A stretch of DNA of 64,000 nucleotides, taken from contig JAWXBU010000121.1 in assembly GCA_034440255.1 (NCBI GenBank), forward strand, positions 3,216 to 67,215. The letters run 5' to 3'. A model generated the notes under the pieces. It did not search any database, was not told the origin of the DNA, and saw only the letters and a list, made by a program, of their open reading frames with translations. Source of the DNA: JAEUIA01 sp034440255 (GTDB lineage: Bacteria > Planctomycetota > UBA1135 > GCA-002686595). Below are positions 1 to 8,653 of the stretch, piece by piece (positions within the stretch are counted from its first letter, which is position 1; the number at the start of each line of letters is the position of its first letter). The position numbers and the translations under genes are program-made.

Positions 1-15
1 TGAGCGCCCACGACC

Positions 16-1215
16 TCAGGGCTTGTCCTTCAACTTCTTGAACAGGTTGCCCAGGTTCGTACCGATCGGCTTCGGCTCGTTCGCCTTCATCGCGGTATCG
101 ATCACGGCCGTGTCGACCGAATCTTCCGACCCGATCATCGCTCCACGCGCATCGAGGCGCGACAGCGCGATGCGTGAGCGCGACGGCTCGACCGACACGA
201 TGCGCACGGTCAACTTCTGACCCGGCTTCACGACGTCACCCGGGCGACGCACGCGATCCTTCGACAACTGACTGACGTGCACGAGGCCTTCGAGTCCCGG
301 CTCGAGCTCGACGAACGCGCCGAATTCCATCAGACGTGTGACCGTGCCTTCGATGATCGAATCGACGGCGAAACGCTGTGCCGCATAGGCCCACGGATCC
401 GGCTCGAGCTGCTTCATGCCGAGCCCGATGCGTTTTCCGCCGTCCTTGATCTCGAGGATCATCACGTCGACGGATTGACCCGGAGTCAGCACTTCCGAAG
501 CACTCTCGATGCGCTTGCGCGACACGTTCGACACGTGCACCAAGCCTTCGACGCCGTTGCCGAGATCCACGAACGCCCCGAACGGTTCGACGCGCGTCAC
601 GCGGCCTTTGACCGTCTGGCCGCTCTGGAATTTGCCGACGAATTCCTTCCGCTCGCCTTCGCGTTCCGTTTCGAGCACGGTGCGGCGCGACAGCAGAATG
701 CGCTTCTTCTCGCGATCCACTTCGAGCACTTCGCACGTCAAGATCTGCGTCAGGAACTGTGACAAGTTCTCTTCGCGCGAGAGCGAAATCTGGCTCGCCG
801 GCATGAACGCGGCCAGCGGACCGACCTTCAGCTCGAGTCCTCCGGTGTTCACACCCGTGACCTTCGCTTTGACGATAGAACCCTTCTCGACGTCGCCCCA
901 CGCGGCCAAGACTTGCGCGTCTTTGCGCGACAGCTTCCACAGATCGTCCTCGCGACCGTGCAGCGTGAACTCGTGCACTTCGCCGACTTGCGGCGGCGTT
1001 TGGAATTCACGCAGCGAGATCACGCCTTGCATGCGTGGACCGATCTCGACGATCACGTCGTCACCGCTGATCCCGACGATCACGCCACGCTTTTGGTTAC
1101 GACCGTCGCTCTTGTTGCGCGACGGCAAGTCGACCTCCTGCAGATTCATGCCGCCGAGCGCGGATTCGATCTCGGAATTCAGGGAGTCAGACTCGTTCGG
1201 GCGATCCTTCGACAT
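16..1215 (-). CDS. S1 RNA-binding domain protein (ribosomal protein S1-like)
   Basis: This 399-residue protein has four S1/OB-fold repeats at about residues 40-97, 110-177, 198-270 and 283-355. The last two carry the classic pattern Gly-Ala-Phe-Val-(Asp/Glu)-Leu followed by Glu-Gly-Leu-Val-His-Val-Ser. Proteins of this type bind mRNA and help load it on the 30S subunit. Four repeats is fewer than the six of E. coli S1, so it could be the main S1 of this organism or a paralogue. The acidic N-terminus (about 40 residues) and the Lys-rich C-terminal tail look unstructured. It lies 60 bp downstream of boxB on the same strand and may be read from the box transcript, but it also could have its own promoter. 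The ATG is preceded by CCCCAC with no clear Shine-Dalgarno. Confidence 0.85.
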   Translation of the reverse strand: MSKDRPNESDSLNSEIESALGGMNLQEVDLPSRNKSDGRNQKRGVIVGISGDDVIVEIGPRMQGVISLREFQTPPQVGEVHEFTLHGREDDLWKLSRKDAQVLAAWGDVEKGSIVKAKVTGVNTGGLELKVGPLAAFMPASQISLSREENLSQFLTQILTCEVLEVDREKKRILLSRRTVLETEREGERKEFVGKFQSGQTVKGRVTRVEPFGAFVDLGNGVEGLVHVSNVSRKRIESASEVLTPGQSVDVMILEIKDGGKRIGLGMKQLEPDPWAYAAQRFAVDSIIEGTVTRLMEFGAFVELEPGLEGLVHVSQLSKDRVRRPGDVVKPGQKLTVRIVSVEPSRSRIALSRLDARGAMIGSEDSVDTAVIDTAMKANEPKPIGTNLGNLFKKLKDKP

Positions 1216-1275
1216 GTGGGGCTTCGTGATGGGGGAGCGTGAGTGAGGAACTGTGAGCGAACAGGATAGCGTCGA

Positions 1276-2688
1276 TCAGAGCCGCACGTACTCGTACTCG
1301 AACGACTGATCGTTCACACCCTTCGGCGGAGGCGCGATCCACCCGGCGATCTTGCCCTTCTGATGGCAGGGCACCATGAGCGACTTGACGTACGCCTTGT
1401 CTTCGGCGCTCGGCAGCCACGACGCGACGTTTTGCTGCCACGTGCGCTCGTCGATCAGGTTGCCTTGGAGATCGAACCGACCGGTCGCATAGTCGCCGAT
1501 CTTGCGATTGAAGCGGCGGTGCGGAAGCGCGAATCGATACGGATTGCCGTACTTCTCGCAGACGCGATTCCAGTACTCGACCCCTTTGACGTTGTCCTTC
1601 ACGTACGCGTCGCGCAGCACTTCGTTCATCGCATTGCGCAGCGCGACCTTCTCGTCGACGAGCTTGCCGTCGGTGAAGCGCGTCAACGCGTACTCTTGAT
1701 CGAGGGCCGTGTGCTCTTCGAAGCGCTCTTCGTACGCGCGACCTTTCAGTCCCGCACCGAAGAAATTGGCCGAGTTCGAGGACACTTCCGCGCCGAACAA
1801 GTCCGTCGACGACGCCGACCAGAAGTTGATGTAGCGCTGGATGATCTCCATCGGGATCGCGCCGTACTGCTTCACGTCTTGGCCGGGATGTTCCTTCATC
1901 ACTTGGCACGTGCGCTCGATCACGCGGCCCATGCCCGTCTGTCCGACGAACATGTGGTGCGCCTCTTCGGTCAGCATGAAGCGACACGTGCGCGCCAGCG
2001 GATCGAATCCCGATTCGGCCAACGTCAGCAGTTGGAACTTGCCGTCGCGGTCCGTGAACATCGTGAAGCAGAAGAACGACAGCCAGTCCTCGCACGGTTC
2101 GTTGAACGTCGAGAGGATGCGCGGGTGATCGGGATTTCCCGAGCGACGCTGCAACAGCTCTTCCGCTTCTTCGCGTCCGTCGCGACCGAAGTACGTGTGC
2201 AGCAGGTACACCATCGCCCACAGGTGGCGACCTTCCTCGACGTTCACTTGGAACAGGTTGCGCAGGTCGTAGAGCGAGGGCGCCGTGTGCCCGAGCAGAC
2301 GCTGTTGTTCGACGCTGGCCGGTTCCGTGTCACCCTGAGTGACGATCAAACGCTTGAGCCAGTTGCGGTACTCGCCCGGCACTTCCTGCCACGCGTCCTG
2401 TCCCATGTGATCGCCGAAGCCGATCTTGCGGCCAGCCTGTTGCGGCTCGAGGAAGATGCCCCAGCGATAGTCGGGCATCTTGACGTGGCCGTAGTGCGCC
2501 CAACCGTCTTTGTCGACGCTGACCGCCGTGCGCAAATACACGTCGTTCTGGTTGAAATCCGTCGGGCCCATCGAGTTCCACCACTCGATGTACGACGGCT
2601 GCCACGCTTCGAGCGCGCGCTGCAGTTTCTTGTCGGAAGCGAGATCGACGTTGTTCGGAATCTTTTGGCTGTAGTCGATGCTGGACAT
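1276..2688 (-). CDS. boxB: Benzoyl-CoA 2,3-epoxidase, oxygenase subunit BoxB
   Basis: This 470-residue protein matches BoxB, the diiron oxygenase subunit that, with reductase BoxA, turns benzoyl-CoA, O2 and NADPH into 2,3-epoxybenzoyl-CoA in the cytoplasm. Metal-ligand motifs are visible: Glu-Glu-Gly-Arg-His at residues 151-155, a Glu-rich segment around 197-200, and Glu-Glu-Ala-His-His at 241-245. Length agrees with the family (about 470 residues). The start lies 18 bp after the boxC stop, so the two genes are very likely co-transcribed. No boxA is present beside it; the reductase must be elsewhere or replaced by another ferredoxin reductase. The identity rests on sequence recognition, not on a search. 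Confidence 0.93.
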   Translation of the reverse strand: MSSIDYSQKIPNNVDLASDKKLQRALEAWQPSYIEWWNSMGPTDFNQNDVYLRTAVSVDKDGWAHYGHVKMPDYRWGIFLEPQQAGRKIGFGDHMGQDAWQEVPGEYRNWLKRLIVTQGDTEPASVEQQRLLGHTAPSLYDLRNLFQVNVEEGRHLWAMVYLLHTYFGRDGREEAEELLQRRSGNPDHPRILSTFNEPCEDWLSFFCFTMFTDRDGKFQLLTLAESGFDPLARTCRFMLTEEAHHMFVGQTGMGRVIERTCQVMKEHPGQDVKQYGAIPMEIIQRYINFWSASSTDLFGAEVSSNSANFFGAGLKGRAYEERFEEHTALDQEYALTRFTDGKLVDEKVALRNAMNEVLRDAYVKDNVKGVEYWNRVCEKYGNPYRFALPHRRFNRKIGDYATGRFDLQGNLIDERTWQQNVASWLPSAEDKAYVKSLMVPCHQKGKIAGWIAPPPKGVNDQSFEYEYVRL

Positions 2689-2706
2689 GTGTGGTTCTCT
2701 AAAAGA

Positions 2707-4368
2707 TCAGGTGCGTTCGAAGCGGAAATCGGCTTTGTGTGGCGTGCCGTAGCACGTGAGAGCGCCGCGTTCGCCGACGGCGTTGGGGCGTTGGAAGATC
2801 CAGTTCTGCCAGGCGGAAAGGCGCCCGAAGATCTTGGTCTCCATCGTTTCGGGGCCGGCGAAGCGCAAGTTCGCTTCCATCCCGGTGAGGGCGTCGGGTG
2901 AGAACGCAGCGCGCTCTTCGAGAGCGAGGCGCAGCTCGTCTTCCCAGTCGATCGCGTCGGGCGCGAAAGTCGCGAGGCCCAATTCGTCGGCCGCTGCCGC
3001 GTCGAATGTGCCCTTCGTCGCGAGCGCTGTGCTCACCGCGTCCGGCGTTCCGAGGAAGCGCGTCGCGAGCCGCGAGATGCCGTTCGACATGGGGAACATC
3101 CCGCCGTTGGCCGGCGTGATCGCGAACTGCACCTTCGCGTCGTCGTCGTTCAACACGTACGAGCGATCGCACGCGAGCATCAGCTCGAGGAACGTCCCGA
3201 CCCAACTCGTGCCGCCGTCGGCGATTGCGTAGAAGCTCTTCGCTGTCAGATCGACACGCTTCAGCACGCGACGAACGAGGTTCGCCGTCTCGCGCACGAA
3301 CCAGTGATCTGTGCTCGCGAGCAGCGCGTCCGTCTTCGCGAGCGTCGCGGCCGAGCCCTTGCAGCGCAGCAGCACGAGACCGATGTCCAAGTGATTCATG
3401 CGCAGGCGGCACACTGCGTCGTCGAGCTCGCGCATCGCGCGCAAGATCCACCACGCGTTGCCTTCCTTGAACGCTTGCTCGGCATTTTCAGCGCATGAGT
3501 CCGGTGCACGAATCTCGAGCTCGGCCGTGCGCGTTTCGTCGTCGATGTCGAAATCGACGTAAGTGTAGCTGAATTTGCGTCCTTTCGAGGTGGGCGTCTC
3601 GACCGGTTGAATCGCCTCCAACTCGATGCCCTGCGTTCCACGCGCCTTCACCGAATCGGCGAGCTTGCGCGCGCGCTCCTTCACGCCGTCGTTCCACTTC
3701 GAGAGCGGCAACAGGCCGTCGACCAGATTCCACTCGACCGCACGCTTGCCCTTGATGCCTTCGGCGACCGTCGAAAACACGTCGCAACGATCGCGACGGA
3801 TCTTGCGCTTGTCGGCGATGCGCGTCAGACCGCCCGTGCCGGGCAATACGCCGAGCAACGGCACTTCGGGGAACGACACGGCGCTGTTGCGGTCGTCGAC
3901 GAGCAGGATCTCGTCGCACGCGAGGGCCAACTCGTAACCGCCACCCGACGCGGTGCCGTTCAATGCAGCCAGGAACTTCACGCCCGAGTTCGCGCTCGCG
4001 TCCTCGATGCCGAGCCGCGTCTCGTTCGTGTACTTGCAGAAGTTGACCTTGAACGCGTGGCTGGACGTGCGCAGCATCACGATGTTCGCGCCCGCGCAGA
4101 ACACGCGATCGAGAGCTCCCGTGACGACGACGCAGCGCACTTCCGGATGCTCGAAGCGGATGCGTTGGATCGCATCGTTCAATTCGACGTCGACACCGAT
4201 GTCGTAGCTGTTCAGTTTGAGCTCGTACCCCTCGCGCTCACCCGCACCCGGATCGACACCCATCGAGAGCGTCGCGACATCGCCCGCGAACGTGAGCTTC
4301 CAGTGCTTGTAGCGGCTCGGATGCGCCTGGAACTGGACGGGCGGACGAGCGGTTTCGGTGGCGGCCAT
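2707..4368 (-). CDS. boxC: 2,3-epoxybenzoyl-CoA dihydrolase BoxC
   Basis: This 553-residue protein is BoxC, a double-length crotonase-fold enzyme that opens 2,3-epoxybenzoyl-CoA hydrolytically, giving 3,4-dehydroadipyl-CoA semialdehyde and formate. The N-terminal crotonase domain spans about residues 30-270 and contains the Gly-rich oxyanion-hole segment Ala-Ser-Gly-Gly-Gly-Tyr-Glu-Leu-Ala near residue 150. A second, degenerate crotonase domain follows from about 290. Length matches the family (about 550). It is the first gene of a leftward operon with boxB and is divergent from the boxR regulator 96 bp away, the arrangement expected for local repression relieved by benzoyl-CoA. Confidence 0.93.
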   Translation of the reverse strand: MAATETARPPVQFQAHPSRYKHWKLTFAGDVATLSMGVDPGAGEREGYELKLNSYDIGVDVELNDAIQRIRFEHPEVRCVVVTGALDRVFCAGANIVMLRTSSHAFKVNFCKYTNETRLGIEDASANSGVKFLAALNGTASGGGYELALACDEILLVDDRNSAVSFPEVPLLGVLPGTGGLTRIADKRKIRRDRCDVFSTVAEGIKGKRAVEWNLVDGLLPLSKWNDGVKERARKLADSVKARGTQGIELEAIQPVETPTSKGRKFSYTYVDFDIDDETRTAELEIRAPDSCAENAEQAFKEGNAWWILRAMRELDDAVCRLRMNHLDIGLVLLRCKGSAATLAKTDALLASTDHWFVRETANLVRRVLKRVDLTAKSFYAIADGGTSWVGTFLELMLACDRSYVLNDDDAKVQFAITPANGGMFPMSNGISRLATRFLGTPDAVSTALATKGTFDAAAADELGLATFAPDAIDWEDELRLALEERAAFSPDALTGMEANLRFAGPETMETKIFGRLSAWQNWIFQRPNAVGERGALTCYGTPHKADFRFERT

Positions 4369-4420
4369 CGGTGCTTTGGGAGTGAGAAAACGGGTGTGGA
4401 CGCGCTTGGTCTTGCGGGAA

Positions 4421-4455
4421 TTATCGTGCGCAGTCGGCTAGGTTATGCGCATCAT
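4421..4455. promoter_or_regulatory. Candidate BoxR operator/promoter region between boxC and boxR
   Basis: The 96-bp gap between the divergent boxC and boxR genes contains two palindromic TGCGCA hexamers, at 4427-4432 and 4446-4451. Each is preceded by TTAT (4421-4424 and 4443-4446, with slightly different spacing). The hexamers are 19 bp apart, close to two helical turns, so a dimeric or tetrameric repressor could contact both on one face. BzdR/BoxR-type repressors are known to recognise short TGCA-containing repeats. That these elements are the operator is inference. Confidence 0.35.
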
Positions 4456-4464
4456 AGCACTCAG

Positions 4465-5214
4465 ATGATCGACCGCCAGCGCATTCTGGACGAGTTGGGA
4501 GGCCGCCTGCGCGATGCCCGCGGGCTGGCCCGTTTGACTGTTTCCGACCTGGCGCGCGAGGCCGGCGTCAGCCGTCGCTACGTCACCGAGGCCGAGGCGG
4601 GCCGCGCCAACCTCTCGATCCTGAAGCTCGCCGAACTGGCGCAAGCTTTGTGCGTGCCGCTCAAAGAGCTGTGCGATGTGCGCATCGCGCGCACGATCGA
4701 GCGTGTCGCGTTGGTGGGTCTGCGCGGCGCAGGCAAATCGACGATCGGCCCGCGCCTCGCCGCCGCGCTGGACGCGCCGTTCATCGAACTCGACCGCCGC
4801 GTCGAAGAAGCCGCGGGCATGGAGCTGCGCGAGATCTTCAACGTGCACGGCGAAGCGGGCTTCCACCGCTTCGAAGCGGAAGCGCTCGAGCGTGTGTTGA
4901 AAGAGGGCGACCGACTCGTGCTCGCCGCCGGTGGTTCGATCGTGACCGTGCCGCAGACGTACCGTCGCTTGCTCTTCTCGTGTCGCACGGTGTGGTTGCG
5001 CGCACAACCGGGGGAACACCTTCAGCGCGTGCACGACCAAGGCGACTTGCGACCGATGCAGGATCGTCCGCGCGCGATGGCCGAGCTCGAAGCGTTGCTC
5101 GATGCGCGCGAGAGCGAATACAAGCGCTGCGATTTCGTCGTCGAAACGAGCGCGCGCGACATCGACGGCACCGTGACGGAGATCTTGACGCGGCTCACCC
5201 CGAGCAAGCGTTGA
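4465..5214 (+). CDS. boxR: BoxR/BzdR-type repressor (HTH plus shikimate-kinase-like domain)
   Basis: This 249-residue protein fuses an N-terminal XRE-type helix-turn-helix (about residues 10-62) to a shikimate-kinase-like domain with a Walker A loop Gly-Leu-Arg-Gly-Ala-Gly-Lys-Ser-Thr at 85-93. This fusion is typical of BzdR and BoxR, where the kinase-like domain senses benzoyl-CoA and releases DNA. An open frame continues upstream, but the ATG at 4465 is chosen because homology begins there and the upstream part is antisense to boxC. It is divergent from boxC-boxB, which it very probably represses. A true shikimate kinase is unlikely because of the DNA-binding domain and the context. Confidence 0.92.
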   Translation: MIDRQRILDELGGRLRDARGLARLTVSDLAREAGVSRRYVTEAEAGRANLSILKLAELAQALCVPLKELCDVRIARTIERVALVGLRGAGKSTIGPRLAAALDAPFIELDRRVEEAAGMELREIFNVHGEAGFHRFEAEALERVLKEGDRLVLAAGGSIVTVPQTYRRLLFSCRTVWLRAQPGEHLQRVHDQGDLRPMQDRPRAMAELEALLDARESEYKRCDFVVETSARDIDGTVTEILTRLTPSKR

Positions 5215-5242
5215 CGCACGTACGCGTCCCTTGCGAAAAGCA

Positions 5243-5280
5243 GCGAGGCCGAGCTCGGATCGATCCGTGCTCGGCCTCGC
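5243..5280. terminator. Bidirectional terminator hairpin between boxR and the secreted protein gene
   Basis: A perfect 12-bp inverted repeat has arms at 5243-5254 and 5269-5280. The enclosed segment is itself a palindrome (5256-5267), so the stem can extend past a T-T mismatch to about 17 bp. It lies between the convergent boxR and secreted-protein genes. There is no long T tract. Confidence 0.75.
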
Positions 5281-5320
5281 GTCGATCAAGTGCGCTCGAA
5301 CGATCGAGCGCGCGAGTCTT

Positions 5321-6742
5321 TCAAGGAATCCAGGTCAGCGTCAGACCCTGCGTCAGGTTGAACGTCGACACCGAGCAGAACGCGACCGCATCGCGGTACC
5401 AGCACTGGTAGTGACGCGTGTCACCGACGCTCGTGCTGCCGGCGATGTGGATCGGGCTCGGCGTCAAGCCGCCCGGATAGGTGGCCGAACCCGCGGCCGG
5501 GAACACGACGCCCATGCGCAAGATGCCGGACGCTGCGCACAACATCCCGTCGCCGAACGCGATCGGCGAACCCGCCAACCCGCTCGCTTGGAAGAAGAGG
5601 CCGGGGCCGGTGATGCTCGACGCCGTGAGCGAGAGCGTGTCGGTTCCGATCGACGCATTGCCAGCGTTCGTGAGCAACCCGCCCGCGCTGAAGCTCGAGT
5701 TCGCGCAACCGCTGCCCACCGCACCGTTGTTGCCGCAGGCGACGCACGTCGTTCCGGCAGCGCTGCCGTCGCAGAAGGAAGTTGCCGGCGTCGCGCAGGC
5801 CGTGCCGCCCGCTTCGGTGATGCTCAAGTCACCCGCGTAGAAAGCCGCGTTCCCGCTGCCGCCGTAGAGGCCGAATTGGATCAGGTACGTCGTGCCGCAC
5901 ACGCCGGGGAAGCTGACCGTCGATTCGAAACTCGACGCCGACGCGCACGCGTCGTCATTGCAAGCGATCGAGGAGCCCGCCGTCGGGCAGACGGCGCCGG
6001 TGTAGACCGCGAGCTTCGAGTCGGGGTTCAAACTTCCCGTCGGGACGCCGCACGTCGTGACCGTCACAGTGCCGTTCGAGGAGGGCGTGTACGTGAACCA
6101 GATGTCGTTGACCACGGCGGTGAAGCCGAAGAACGTGCAGAGCGCTTCGGACTGACCCTCAGGACCGGTCGTCGCCAGTGCGTTGCTCACGGCGTACGTT
6201 CCGGGGCCGGGGAGTGCCGTCGCTGTCGCGCAAGAGTCGTTCACCGGCGGGATCTGGATGTTGACCGAGAACTGTCCCACGCCCGGTGTCGCGACCGGGA
6301 ACTGGCCCGGGTACAAGCCGAGTTGGATCACGTAGCTGTTTCCGGCGACGACCGACGCCGTCAAGTTCGATTGGAACCCGACCGCACAGTTGTCGTCGTT
6401 GCACGCGAGAGCGCTGCCCGCCAGCGGGCACGTCGTTCCGGCGTACAGTGCGATCTTGGTGTCGATGCCGGTGATTCCGCAGGTTTCGACGACGACGACG
6501 CCGCTGGTCGGCGCGGTCCAGGTGAACCACACGTCGCTCGTCACTGTCGTCGAGCCGAGTTGATTGCAGAGCGCTTCGGCCTGACCGTCTGCGCCGATCG
6601 TGGCTGCCGTATTGTCGAACGTGAACACGCCGGTGCCGACGATGACGTCGGGAGTCGTGCACGAATCGGCGCCGGTTTGCGCACTTGCGTTGGTCACGCA
6701 GAGCGCGAGGCTCGAAAGCACGAATAGAGAGAGTTGCTTCAT
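5321..6742 (-). CDS. Secreted repeat protein with C-terminal planctomycete module
   Basis: This 473-residue protein starts with a clear Sec signal peptide (Met-Lys-Gln-Leu then a hydrophobic stretch, cleavage after Ala-Ser-Ala near residue 21). Two tandem domains of about 120-130 residues follow. Each has Asp-Ser-Cys...Thr at its start, a Trp-Phe-Thr-(Trp/Tyr) motif, paired Cys residues and Ala-Cys-Asn-Asp-Asp, resembling extracellular beta-sandwich pre-peptidase modules. A Cys-rich linker leads to a C-terminal module ending in Tyr-Gln-Cys-Trp-Tyr-Arg-Asp and Phe-Asn-Leu-Thr-Gln-Gly. That module recurs three more times in this window. ATG 6742 is chosen because it precedes the signal peptide directly. 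It is likely exported or surface-bound; function unknown. Confidence 0.85.
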   Translation of the reverse strand: MKQLSLFVLSSLALCVTNASAQTGADSCTTPDVIVGTGVFTFDNTAATIGADGQAEALCNQLGSTTVTSDVWFTWTAPTSGVVVVETCGITGIDTKIALYAGTTCPLAGSALACNDDNCAVGFQSNLTASVVAGNSYVIQLGLYPGQFPVATPGVGQFSVNIQIPPVNDSCATATALPGPGTYAVSNALATTGPEGQSEALCTFFGFTAVVNDIWFTYTPSSNGTVTVTTCGVPTGSLNPDSKLAVYTGAVCPTAGSSIACNDDACASASSFESTVSFPGVCGTTYLIQFGLYGGSGNAAFYAGDLSITEAGGTACATPATSFCDGSAAGTTCVACGNNGAVGSGCANSSFSAGGLLTNAGNASIGTDTLSLTASSITGPGLFFQASGLAGSPIAFGDGMLCAASGILRMGVVFPAAGSATYPGGLTPSPIHIAGSTSVGDTRHYQCWYRDAVAFCSVSTFNLTQGLTLTWIP

Positions 6743-7018
6743 GTGTGTGTGGAGTCGGACTTGCGGTCCTGAGAGGTGAGAGTTGGAAGTCGTAGCGATC
6801 GATGGTGCAGAGCGAGAGATTCCCCGCACGACGGACGACCTGCTCAACTGTACTCGCACCTGTGCACTCGTGCAGCAGCAAGACGCGAGTGGATGTGTGG
6901 TTCGGAAACCATTTCTCGAAAACTTCGTTGCGGACTGAGAACAACAATTCGCACGAGATGGAGCGACGCTCGGCTGACGTGATTCGGAAGGAATTGCCGC
7001 GTGCTCTAGAGACAGCTT

Positions 7019-7927
7019 TCAGGTGCTGCGTCGCACTGGGAATGCGCCGGGCAAGAGTGCGAGGGCGGCCGCAGCGACGATCGACGGGCCGAGCGGGAAA
7101 TCCAGTTCGAAACTGATCACGACGCCGAGCACGACTGCGAGCACGCCGATGCCGGACGAGAGGAGAAAGAAGTTCGTCATCGAACTCGCGAAGCGACGCG
7201 CAGCCAACGGCGGCAGCACGAGCAGCCCGAACAACATCGTCGGCCCGAGCGTCATCGTGCCGACCGACACGGTCAGTCCGACGACCACGTTCAACAAGCC
7301 CTCGAATGCAGTCACATGTTTGCCGAGCACGCGCGCCGTCTCGCGGTCGAAGCTCACGAGCAACAAATCGCGCTGAAACCACACGAAAATGAGCAGTGAG
7401 AGGCCCAGAACGACCGCCAGCGTCTCGAACTCGTGGAGGCCGACGCCGAGCACTTCGCCCGTCAACAGTTGGTCCGCGTGTCCCTTGCCGATCGGCGACA
7501 GTCGCCCGAACAAGTACGTCGCCGCGTTGGCGATCGCGAACGCGGCGGCGGTGCGACCGATCTCGGATCCGAGGTTGCGCCGACCGGTCCACACCAACGC
7601 AGCAAGACCGACGAACGTGAACACCGCGGCCCACGCGAAGTGATAGTTCATCGCGGCGTGCGTGTCCGAGAGCGCGCTCTCGGCCGTCAGATCGCCGAGG
7701 CCGATGTGCTCGATCCACCACGGCAAGATCGCGAAACCGAAGACGACTCCGGCGGTCGCGAACTGCGGAAGTGCGATGCCTTGGAAGCTCGTGCGGCGCA
7801 CGAGCAAAAAAACACCGGCGATGGGGCAGACGATGCCGGCGATGAGAGCTGCAGACAATGCCCAACGGAACAGGCTGATGCGCTCGATCCACGAGACGTC
7901 GGCGAGCGTGTCGTCGAGCGCGATCAA
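7019..7927 (-). CDS. Zinc/manganese ABC transporter permease (ZnuB/MntB family)
   Basis: This 302-residue integral membrane protein has about eight or nine hydrophobic segments and the ABC-3 family motif region (Arg-Arg-Thr-Ser-Phe-Gln-Gly-Ile-Ala-Leu-Pro) near residue 45. It would form the channel of a high-affinity Zn2+ or Mn2+ importer. It is the last gene of a five-gene leftward operon. The start is a TTG that overlaps the stop of the upstream ATPase gene (TTGA), which suggests translational coupling; no better start exists before the first membrane helix. Metal specificity cannot be decided from sequence, but a dedicated outer-membrane protein and a His-rich peptide upstream favour zinc. 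Confidence 0.88.
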   Translation of the reverse strand: MIALDDTLADVSWIERISLFRWALSAALIAGIVCPIAGVFLLVRRTSFQGIALPQFATAGVVFGFAILPWWIEHIGLGDLTAESALSDTHAAMNYHFAWAAVFTFVGLAALVWTGRRNLGSEIGRTAAAFAIANAATYLFGRLSPIGKGHADQLLTGEVLGVGLHEFETLAVVLGLSLLIFVWFQRDLLLVSFDRETARVLGKHVTAFEGLLNVVVGLTVSVGTMTLGPTMLFGLLVLPPLAARRFASSMTNFFLLSSGIGVLAVVLGVVISFELDFPLGPSIVAAAALALLPGAFPVRRST

Positions 7928-8640
7928 GGAGCGTCCTCCAGCATGGAACTCACAGTCGTGTACGACTCAGCTAGTCGTTCGGGCGCGAGGACGTCAGCCA
8001 CCGAACCGCGCTCGACCATGCCGTTCGCGACCCACAGACAGGATTTCACCGCGTCGCGCACCATCGCAAGTTGGTGGCTGACGAGCAAGATGGCCATGTG
8101 TTCGCGCGTGTTCAGCCCGATCAAGAGTTCGAGGATGTGAGCTTGCGCTCCACGGTCGACGCCGCTCGTCGGTTCGTCGAGCAAGAGCAACTGCGGCCGC
8201 GTCATCAGCGCACGCGCGATCAACACGCGTTGACGTTGACCGCCGGACAACGACGCGAACGCATCGTGCGCGCGTTCTGCCAAGCCCACGCGTGCGAGGC
8301 AGTCGCGTGCGAGATCGCGATCGACGCGCCGCAATGTGCGCAGCCCACGCAGTCGACCGTACGCGCCCATCGCGACGACTTCGGTGACGGACAGTGGATA
8401 GATCGGATCGAGAGTCTCTCTCTGCGGCACGTAACCGATCGCGGCGCTCGTCCTCTCGACGCGACCGGCGAGAGGGGGGATGAGGCCCAAAATGCCGCGA
8501 AACAGCGTTGTTTTGCCAGAACCGTTGGGTCCGACGATGCCGAGGAAATCGCCGGCGCCGACCGCGAGGTCGACGCCGGAAACGACAGTGCGTCTTCCGT
8601 ATCCGAATGCGGCGCGATCGAGTCGCAAGAGGACGCTCAT
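7924..8640 (-). CDS. Zinc/manganese ABC transporter ATP-binding protein (ZnuC family)
   Basis: This 238-residue ABC ATPase has Walker A Gly-Pro-Asn-Gly-Ser-Gly-Lys-Thr-Thr near residue 40, signature Leu-Ser-Gly-Gly-Gln-Arg-Gln-Arg near 137 and Walker B Leu-Leu-Leu-Leu-Asp-Glu-Pro near 160. A switch His is present in Val-Ser-His-Gln. It powers metal import with the adjacent permease and binding protein. The ATG at 8640 is preferred over a TTG three codons upstream. It begins 13 bp after the binding-protein gene and its stop overlaps the permease start, so the three are one transcription and translation unit. Confidence 0.9.
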   Translation of the reverse strand: MSVLLRLDRAAFGYGRRTVVSGVDLAVGAGDFLGIVGPNGSGKTTLFRGILGLIPPLAGRVERTSAAIGYVPQRETLDPIYPLSVTEVVAMGAYGRLRGLRTLRRVDRDLARDCLARVGLAERAHDAFASLSGGQRQRVLIARALMTRPQLLLLDEPTSGVDRGAQAHILELLIGLNTREHMAILLVSHQLAMVRDAVKSCLWVANGMVERGSVADVLAPERLAESYTTVSSMLEDAP

Positions 8641-8653
8641 GGTGGGCAACTCC

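Noticed and set aside
3607..4464. In-frame upstream extension of boxR
   Set aside because: It is antisense to boxC and shows no similarity to any regulator; the HTH starts after ATG 4465.
4465..5214. Stand-alone shikimate kinase (aroK)
   Set aside because: The N-terminal helix-turn-helix and the position beside boxC identify it as a BoxR/BzdR regulator.
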